From the NCBI GenBank assembly GCA_944326475.1, contig CALVEC010000007.1:1-64000 (forward strand): DNA of 64,000 bases, read 5' to 3'. The position numbers were made by a program, and so were the translations under genes. Below, one piece after another: positions 57,998 through 64,000 of this stretch (positions are counted from its first letter, which is position 1; every line of letters starts with the position of its first letter). Below the pieces are notes generated by a model that was not told the DNA's origin, ran no database searches, and saw only the letters and a list, made by a program, of their open reading frames with translations. The stretch comes from Candidatus Gastranaerophilales bacterium. Its GTDB lineage: Bacteria > Cyanobacteriota > Vampirovibrionia > Gastranaerophilales > Gastranaerophilaceae.

Positions 57998-58312
57998 CTA
58001 AATATCTTTAGCAGAAAACTGTTCATCCAGTTGTGCAAGCTGTTTTTTCTTCAAATTATGGACAACTGCATCAACAAGAAGTTCATATGATTTCATGTTT
58101 TGGATTTCCGGAGAAAATTCTTTTATCAAAGATTCCCGAACCATTTGTTCAAGGCGTGCATTCTGGGTTTTTGCGCCCGCGTCAGAACATATCATATCAA
58201 TATATTTTGAGTTAATTTTGTAGTCCTGAATCTGAGAAAACATCAGCCACTTGAGTTTTGGTTTTATTGATTTCAAGTGTTTTACAATTTTTAAATTTTT
58301 CAAATTAAACAT
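57998..58312 (-). CDS. Hypothetical protein, 104 aa
   Basis: Basic, mostly helical protein (MFNLKNLKIVKHLKSIKPKL; VRESLIKEFSPEIQNMKSYE) with one Cys-Ser-Asp stretch (MICSDAGAKTQ). No domain recognised. SD GAGG lies about 6-8 nt before the ATG, and a good terminator follows. It lies upstream of hsp20 by about 150 bp and is probably a separate unit. Confidence 0.6.
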   Translation of the reverse strand: MFNLKNLKIVKHLKSIKPKLKWLMFSQIQDYKINSKYIDMICSDAGAKTQNARLEQMVRESLIKEFSPEIQNMKSYELLVDAVVHNLKKKQLAQLDEQFSAKDI

Positions 58313-58480
58313 ATAAACCTCACCGAATATGGTTTTTTATCTTTCACATTTATACTAACGGGGATGAATAATTTAATTTACTCAATTAGTATACACTCTT
58401 AACAAAATGTTACCTTTACTCCGTATAGCTTATATTTATATCATTTTCGCTTTTTATTCACAGTTTGTCAAATTTTTATT
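58313..58480. other. Gene-free AT-rich region
   Basis: About 170 bp before the short transcript. No ORF or structure of note. Confidence 0.4.
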
Positions 58481-58577
58481 TTGCATAAGTTAAGAAAAAA
58501 TGATATAGTATTATAAATTTAGGAGTTTTTTACATAAGGAAAAATGACGACGTAATTAAAAAATTGCGTCTTTTTTT
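58481..58577 (+). ncRNA. Short promoter-terminator transcript with a 3-codon ORF
   Basis: TTGCAT (58481-58486), 17-nt spacer, TATAGT (58504-58509) is a good promoter. The RNA would start near 58516, contains AAGGAAAA and an ATG-ACG-ACG-TAA mini-ORF (58544-58555), and ends in a terminator: GACGTAATT (58549-58557) with AATTGCGTC (58562-58570) and seven T. About 60 nt long. It may be an sRNA, or an attenuator leader for something read from the plus strand, but no plus-strand gene follows. Confidence 0.5.
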
Positions 58578-58740
58578 GTCCGGTTCTATTGTTTGTAACT
58601 GGATAAAACAGTCTTGTACAAAACGCACCAATCGAAGCACAGTATAAAAATACAAGAAAAGATTTTTTCGGCTATTAAACAAATCCAAAGTTTGTTGAAA
58701 ATGAGAACTGCCGCGACCGCCAATATATCTCAGATTGCTG

Positions 58741-59934
58741 CTACTTTTTCTCGGGCAAAAATTTTACAAAATAAGCCAGAACAAACGGTACAAAAGATAT
58801 AATCAACAGAGTCACCGGTATTCCGATACGTTCTGCGCTAAAGCCTATTATCGGAAACAGAACCCCTATAACCCCCCAGCTAAAACCTCCTATAAATCCG
58901 GATATCATGCTTTTATACTGAGGCATGGTTTTTTGCGCCATTACCATATTTATTGAAACAGAAAGCATTGCAATAAAACCGATAAGAATAAATACAATAA
59001 ACGAAACTATCGTGGTTTTTTCAACCAGATAAGCAAAAAGCGCTGTCAAAATAAAAGGCATTATCAACGAAAATGCAAAAACTTTTTTATACCCGACATA
59101 TTTTTCAAACTTTGTACTCAAATATGTACCCAACGCCCCGACGGTAAGAAAAAGAAACATTGCCGCACCTATTTCATAAGGACTATAGCCATGGCTTTTC
59201 CAAAAAAACGGCATAAGAACCGTAAAACTTGATGTAGTAAGGGATTTAAGCACAGAAACCATTATTAAAAGACACATTGTCTTGTTTTTCAAAATATCCG
59301 CAAGTGTTTTTTTGAACGAATTTTCATTCTTTACAAAATTGCATTCCTCTACTTTTGGAACACACACAAAAACCAGCAGAGCAAAAATAATACCGGCAAT
59401 AGAGGTATATGGCAATGCACCTAGCCCGAATTTTCCGGTTATTGCAGACGAAACAAGCGGTCCTATTGAAAAACCGATTGTTCCTGCGGCAATAAAAATA
59501 CTCATATTTCGAGCTGTATTTTGACCGCTATAGCGAGGAACAAGCCCGGTTGCCTGCGGATGATAAAACCCGACCCCGACACTTCCGAGTACAAGACACG
59601 CAGCTAACTGCCAGAAATTTGAAACAATACCTGTCAAGGACAGAAATGTTGAGGCAATCATAATACCCCAGAAAATAAAAAATCTTTTGCTGCATTTATC
59701 CGCAATATATCCGAACACCGGCTGCATCATAGACGAAAAAAGCTGCGCAATACTCAACGCACAGGTCGCTATGCCGAGAGTAATACCGATATTAGCTGTT
59801 ATAAACGGAAGAATCGGATTTATAAATCCGGAATAACAGTCTGCAACCCCATGCCCGAGAGTCAGCCAGGTTACGGCTCTTTTGTTTTCCGTATTATTTA
59901 TATGATTTTTATTAATGTTTGAAATGTCTGACAC
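58741..59934 (-). CDS. MFS transporter, Fsr-like
   Basis: 397-aa major facilitator protein with 12 helices. The N-terminal LGHGVADCYSGFINPILPFI resembles the Fsr (fosmidomycin resistance) subgroup, followed by SMMQPVFGYIADKCSKRFF (motif A-like). The second half mirrors it. Substrate unknown. Its start lies inside the end of purH (23-bp overlap), so it is likely translated from the purH message, an unusual pairing. Confidence 0.85.
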   Translation of the reverse strand: MSDISNINKNHINNTENKRAVTWLTLGHGVADCYSGFINPILPFITANIGITLGIATCALSIAQLFSSMMQPVFGYIADKCSKRFFIFWGIMIASTFLSLTGIVSNFWQLAACLVLGSVGVGFYHPQATGLVPRYSGQNTARNMSIFIAAGTIGFSIGPLVSSAITGKFGLGALPYTSIAGIIFALLVFVCVPKVEECNFVKNENSFKKTLADILKNKTMCLLIMVSVLKSLTTSSFTVLMPFFWKSHGYSPYEIGAAMFLFLTVGALGTYLSTKFEKYVGYKKVFAFSLIMPFILTALFAYLVEKTTIVSFIVFILIGFIAMLSVSINMVMAQKTMPQYKSMISGFIGGFSWGVIGVLFPIIGFSAERIGIPVTLLIISFVPFVLAYFVKFLPEKK

Positions 59935-61432
59935 CTGTTGTTACCATCACTATGTTGTATTTGTCTGCTTGTTCAATAACGTCTTTGTCTTTAATACTTC
60001 CGCCCGGCTGGATAATACCTGCGATTCTGCACTGTGCTGCAGCCTGGATATTATCGATTGCCGGGAAAAATCCGTCAGATGCCGCTACTGCATCTTTTGC
60101 ACCGTCACATGCTTTATTCAACGCCGTTTCCATTGCATCTATGCGGCTGGTTTGTCCACCGCAGATACCGAGTGTTTTAAAATCCTTTGCAATAACTATT
60201 GCGTTAGATTTTACGTGTTTCGCCACTTTCCACGCAAACACCATGTCCTCTATCATTTCTGTCGTTGGTTTATTTTTTGTCACAACCTTAAAGGTATCTT
60301 TATCCAGTTCCTTATTATCCGCATCCTGCATAAGTGTACCAAAAGGGGTGATTTTTATTTCTTTATTAACAAGATTTTTGTACACCCTAAGCGGAGTATT
60401 CAATTTTATAATCCTAAGATTTTTCTTTTGAGTCAATAGTTTTAAAGCTTCATCCGTAAAATCCGGCGCAATTAAAACTTCAAGAAAAATTGAGGAGGCA
60501 TGTTTTGCAATTTCTTCATCAACCGTCCTTGAGAATGCGATTATACCGCCAAATGCACTAATCGGATCTGCGTCAAATGCTTTCATATAAGCTTCATTCA
60601 AGCTTTTACCCAATGCAACACCGCAAGGAGTCGTATGTTTCACGATAGCACAAGCAGGAACATCGTAAAATTCACTTACAATATTAACCGCAGCAGTCAC
60701 ATCCAAAATATTATTGTAAGAGAGCTCTTTTCCGTTCAATATCTCAAAATCCGCTGTGCTTTTATATTCATAAATAAACGCTTTCTGGTGCGGATTTTCA
60801 CCGTATCTCAGTTCTTTTGTTTTTTTCAGATAGAGTGTTTCGTAATCTTTGTTTTCGGAAAGCTCCTTAAGTATCTCGGAGTCGTATTTTGAAGTCAAAG
60901 CAAAAGCCTTGAGCGCAAGCTCTTTTCTAAATTCCTTGTCTGTTGTTCCGTTGTTTTTCGCTAAATTTTCCGAAAGTTTTTCATAATCCTCCGGCGTACA
61001 AACAACAGTAACGTTTTTATTATTTTTAGCAGCGGCTCTAAGCAGCGTAACACCGCCTATATCAATATTTTTTATAAGTAAATCTTCGTCATGTTCCTCT
61101 TTTGCAACCTTTTCAAACGGATACAAATTCACAACAATAATATCAAAAGGTTTTATGTTTTTGTCAGAAATTTCTTCTAATTCAGCATTGTTCTGCACGT
61201 CTGCCAGTATGCCGGCATGGATATTCGGATGCAGCGTTTTAACTTTACCGGAAAGCATTTCAGGATATCCTGTAACTTCGGTTACTTCAATTGTTTGTAC
61301 ATTATTTTTGTTCAGCGTCTCTGCAGTTTGACCCGTTGAAACAATTTCATAGTCATATTTTTCGCATAGCTCTTTTGCCAGTTCAACAATTCCTGTTTTG
61401 TCAAAAACACTCAACAATGCCCTTTTTTTCAT
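59912..61432 (-). CDS. purH: Bifunctional AICAR transformylase / IMP cyclohydrolase
   Basis: Final two steps of de novo purine synthesis. The 506-aa protein starts KRALLSVFDKTGIVELAKEL (IMPCH domain, residues 1-190: GFPEML-like TGYPEMLSGKVKTLHP, INLYPF-like VVNLYPFEKV) and continues with the transformylase domain (ELRYGENPHQKA, KHTTPCGVALG, SNAIVIAK, GVGAGQ-like GICGGQTSRIDA, DGFFP). A GGAGG site is 5 nt before the ATG. Confidence 0.97.
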   Translation of the reverse strand: MKKRALLSVFDKTGIVELAKELCEKYDYEIVSTGQTAETLNKNNVQTIEVTEVTGYPEMLSGKVKTLHPNIHAGILADVQNNAELEEISDKNIKPFDIIVVNLYPFEKVAKEEHDEDLLIKNIDIGGVTLLRAAAKNNKNVTVVCTPEDYEKLSENLAKNNGTTDKEFRKELALKAFALTSKYDSEILKELSENKDYETLYLKKTKELRYGENPHQKAFIYEYKSTADFEILNGKELSYNNILDVTAAVNIVSEFYDVPACAIVKHTTPCGVALGKSLNEAYMKAFDADPISAFGGIIAFSRTVDEEIAKHASSIFLEVLIAPDFTDEALKLLTQKKNLRIIKLNTPLRVYKNLVNKEIKITPFGTLMQDADNKELDKDTFKVVTKNKPTTEMIEDMVFAWKVAKHVKSNAIVIAKDFKTLGICGGQTSRIDAMETALNKACDGAKDAVAASDGFFPAIDNIQAAAQCRIAGIIQPGGSIKDKDVIEQADKYNIVMVTTGVRHFKH

Positions 61433-61555
61433 TTTGCCTCCGATTGCAATTTGTAACTTATTTTAATCTATCACAAAATCAGTAAAAAAGCAGAACACAA
61501 AGAACTGTACACCATAATTTACTTGATAATTTACACACATATTTTGTTTGTTCTC

Positions 61556-62293
61556 TTATTTATTTTCAATATATCCGTATTCAGAACCGTTACTATCCCA
61601 AGTTATACCGGATTTTATATATTTTGCGGGATTACCTGCTATTGCACAATTCGATTTGTCAAAATGCCCTGATACAACACTGCCCCAGCCTATTATACAA
61701 TCATCAGCAATCGTTGTATTTTTCAATATAGTTGCTTTATTGCCTATCCAACAATGATTTCCTATTTTTATTCCTTTGACTTTATTCAACACAACCCCGG
61801 TTTCTTTATCTAAAACGGGATGTGCATCTGTATTGAATATATTTATATCACTTGCAAACATGCAGTTTTTACCCGCTTCAAAGAAAGTATTAGCATTGTA
61901 TGTGATATAATTCATACTTTCAATTGAAGAATCCTCGTCTATAATAAATTTTGAATTTGAAACACCGGGCTCAAAGTTCGGACTTTTCAACCCCATGACA
62001 ACAGACAACTCTTTGTTCAACGCAAAACCTTTTTTAATTCTGATTTCATTGTTATTCCCGTAAATTGAAATATTAATTTTTGCTTTGTAGAGAATGTTGT
62101 TGTCTTCTATAATAATTACGTTATTTTTGCCGGCAATTTTAATTTTTATATTCTTGTAATTGTTTTTAGGAATAGAAATTTTGTTGGATTTATCAACAGA
62201 CAACCGGATTTTTAGCATACCCGGTATATTTTTCAGGTTTGCTATAACATTGCGCAGTTTAAGTTCCAGATTGTACAAAAATGCTATTTTCAT
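61556..62293 (-). CDS. Hexapeptide-repeat O-acyltransferase-like protein
   Basis: 245-aa left-handed beta-helix protein of the acetyl/acyltransferase type. The N-terminal half is a predicted helix/strand lead-in (IPKNNYKNIKIKIAG, NVIIIEDNN). Hexapeptide-like turns follow (FEAGKNCMFASDINIFNTDAHP, IGNHCWIGNKATILKNTTIADDCIIGWGSVVSG, CAIAGNPAKYI), which is the typical end of WbbJ/Maa-like O-acetyltransferases. Probably modifies a surface polysaccharide or LPS; the substrate is unknown. SD AGGAG 7 nt upstream. Confidence 0.8.
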   Translation of the reverse strand: MKIAFLYNLELKLRNVIANLKNIPGMLKIRLSVDKSNKISIPKNNYKNIKIKIAGKNNVIIIEDNNILYKAKINISIYGNNNEIRIKKGFALNKELSVVMGLKSPNFEPGVSNSKFIIDEDSSIESMNYITYNANTFFEAGKNCMFASDINIFNTDAHPVLDKETGVVLNKVKGIKIGNHCWIGNKATILKNTTIADDCIIGWGSVVSGHFDKSNCAIAGNPAKYIKSGITWDSNGSEYGYIENK

Positions 62294-62361
62294 TTTAAAC
62301 TCCTATTCGTCAACATTAGTTTGACACTGTTAAAGTATAGCCCAACCGGCATTGTCTATCC

Positions 62362-64000
62362 TTATTTAAGTGTTTCAATGAGTTCTTTTATTGCATTTAT
62401 CTGGGTATTGAGTTCGTCTGCACGCGCTTTTGTTTCTTCAATAAGTTCTTTAGGCGCCTTTTCAACAAAATTCTTGTTTTTCAGTCTGCCCTCAAGGCTC
62501 ATTCTTTCTTTGTCCAATTTTTCTATTTTCTTGTTCTGGCGTGCGATTTCCTCGTCAAAATTTATCAAACCTTCAAGCGGAATGATAATTTTTGAGTTTC
62601 CGACTACAGCAGAAGCTGATTTTTTCGGCATTTCGGTATCTTCCGATTTAAAATCAACGCTCTCAATCCTTGCAAGCCGCTTCAAATAAGGAACAACAGC
62701 CTCGAATACGGGTTTCTCAGCAGCACTGGCAAGAACTGTTATATCCATCTGCGCGCTGAGTGGAATATTCAGCCCCTGACGAACGTTTCTTAAGGATTTG
62801 ATTGTCTCAAAAACAAGTTCCATTTCTTTGTTTTCTGTCTCGAAAACAAATTCCTGTTTATATGTCGGAAATTCAGCTTTTATAATACCGATTGTTTCTT
62901 TTTCCTGCGGAATAAGCTGCCATATCGCCTCTGTAATATGCGGCATAATCGGATGGAGCATTCTCAAAGACATATCAAGAACATATCTCAAAACTCTTTG
63001 TGTATTAACTTTTTGAAATGAATCCTGCAACTGAATTTTTGCAATCTCTACATACCAATCGCAGTACTCATTCCAGAAAAAGTCATAAAGTGTATGTGCC
63101 GTTTCACCGATACGATAGTTCTTTATGTTCTCGTTAACTTCTTTTGCCGTCTTATTCAATCTGTGTAAAATCCATTTATCGGCAATTGTAAGATTGTTCA
63201 TATCAACGGGTTTGTTGTCCACGCCCTCGAGATTCATCAACACAAATCTTGATGCATTCCAGATTTTGTTAGCAAAATTTCTGCCATATTCAAATTTATC
63301 ATCTGAAACTTTGATATCCTGTCCGCCATAAGTAGACATTGAGGTGAGGGTAAATCTCAAAGCGTCACAACCGTATTTGTCAATTATTGTAACAGGGTCG
63401 ACAGTGTTGCCTTTTGATTTTGACATCTTTTGACCTTTTTCATCACGGATTAATCCGTGAATGTAAACCGTTGAAAATGGGGCTTTTCCGGTAAATTCAT
63501 ATCCCATGGTAATCATTCTTGCAACCCAGAAGAAAATAATATCAAATCCGGTTACAAGAGTCGTGGTCGGGTAGAATTTTTTGAAATCTTCAGCCTCAGT
63601 GTTAGGCCAGCCCATTGTCGAAAACGGCCAAAGACCGGATGAAAACCACGTATCTAATACATCTGTCTCCTGCGTATAATTTTCAGGGTCGGGATTTTCT
63701 TTTGCAACAACCATTTCACCGGTTACATTGTGATAATAAGCAGGTATTTGATGTCCCCACCATAGCTGTCTTGAAATACACCAGTCTCGTATATTTTCCA
63801 TCCATCCAAGGTAGTTCTTTTCCCATTTTTCCGGAATAAATTTTATTTCACCTGTTTTTACTGCTTTTATAGCAGGCTCTGCAAGCGGTTTCATTTTTAC
63901 AAACCACTGTTCTGAAAGTAACGGTTCTATTGTTGTATGGCATCTCTGGCATTTGCCGACGTTATGTTCATGGTCAACGATTCTGATTAAATCATTATGG
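62362..64000 (-). CDS. valS: Valine--tRNA ligase, 5' part outside the window
   Basis: Charges tRNA-Val. The frame stays open to the right edge of the window. Visible features: [10 protein letters not shown]-like end of the catalytic core, [27 protein letters not shown], the class I KMSKS loop ([14 protein letters not shown]), anticodon-binding helices ([15 protein letters not shown]) and the C-terminal valyl coiled-coil ([24 protein letters not shown]). The N-terminal HIGH region is not in the window. Confidence 0.96.
   Translation of the reverse strand, partial: HNDLIRIVDHEHNVGKCQRCHTTIEPLLSEQWFVKMKPLAEPAIKAVKTGEIKFIPEKWEKNYLGWMENIRDWCISRQLWWGHQIPAYYHNVTGEMVVAKENPDPENYTQETDVLDTWFSSGLWPFSTMGWPNTEAEDFKKFYPTTTLVTGFDIIFFWVARMITMGYEFTGKAPFSTVYIHGLIRDEKGQKMSKSKGNTVDPVTIIDKYGCDALRFTLTSMSTYGGQDIKVSDDKFEYGRNFANKIWNASRFVLMNLEGVDNKPVDMNNLTIADKWILHRLNKTAKEVNENIKNYRIGETAHTLYDFFWNEYCDWYVEIAKIQLQDSFQKVNTQRVLRYVLDMSLRMLHPIMPHITEAIWQLIPQEKETIGIIKAEFPTYKQEFVFETENKEMELVFETIKSLRNVRQGLNIPLSAQMDITVLASAAEKPVFEAVVPYLKRLARIESVDFKSEDTEMPKKSASAVVGNSKIIIPLEGLINFDEEIARQNKKIEKLDKERMSLEGRLKNKNFVEKAPKELIEETKARADELNTQINAIKELIETLK

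Noticed and set aside
58614-58802. 62-aa ORF starting TTG
   Set aside because: No Shine-Dalgarno, low-complexity composition, and the last third runs antisense into the MFS gene.

Overview
The window looks like a chromosome segment of a non-photosynthetic relative of cyanobacteria, most probably a flagellated gut Melainabacterium (order Gastranaerophilales). This is inferred from gene content and style, not from a database search. It is AT-rich and encodes a Gram-negative envelope (KdsA, LpxK, a heptosyltransferase, Mla transporter, TolC-type channel), a flagellum, PilT, many TPR and HEAT proteins, a Tic20-like protein and several proteins of a lineage-specific look. No photosynthesis or respiratory-chain genes are seen.

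Layout. 1-5300: 3' end of a LysM protein gene, tuf, a TolC-family gene and rimO. 5300-8150: a flagellin gene broken in frame by a 13-base poly-G tract, with REP-like repeats on both sides. 8150-18965: metK, kdsA, pilT, matrixin, rseP, comF, a radical-SAM gene with a zinc-ribbon partner too short for most gene callers, apt, metY, a Tic20-like gene and a TPR gene. 19068-25000: alr, then fliF-fliG-fliH-fliI on the minus strand. 25195-26861: two small Cys-rich proteins and a probable metalloprotease. 26966-33199: an M20-type peptidase, typA, a divergent subtilase, a HepT/MntA toxin-antitoxin pair and a HEAT-repeat protein. 33516-39136: DUF2085, a fold-I decarboxylase, DAHP synthase, a receiver-like protein, a CoA-disulfide-reductase-like enzyme and a STAS protein. 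39377-44393: an operon mlaE-mlaF-mlaD-lpxK-heptosyltransferase for the outer membrane. 44462-47767: two related membrane proteins, a TPR protein and a HIT protein.

47840-49000 and 56183-57060 are the two unusual non-coding regions. Each has a tRNA gene (Arg CCG, Pro CGG) attached to a perfectly periodic tandem array (116 bp and 140 bp). Each unit carries one end of the tRNA plus an inverted look-alike of a tRNA arm. Next to tRNA-Arg, two 42-bp direct repeats ending in the tRNA 3' end enclose about 360 bp with a long rod-like RNA fold resembling 6S RNA. 49244-64000 is otherwise mostly housekeeping: an APC permease, glyQ, spmA/spmB, a solute-binding lipoprotein, hsp20, an MFS transporter, purH, an acyltransferase and the 3' part of valS.

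Common threads. At least six genes have a sigma70-like promoter whose -10 box sits exactly 6 nt before the start codon and no Shine-Dalgarno sequence, which predicts leaderless mRNAs. The best candidates for undescribed biology are the tRNA-linked arrays and RNA cassette, the phase-variable flagellin with a GLUG-repeat insert, the divergent subtilase and the small Cys-rich proteins.
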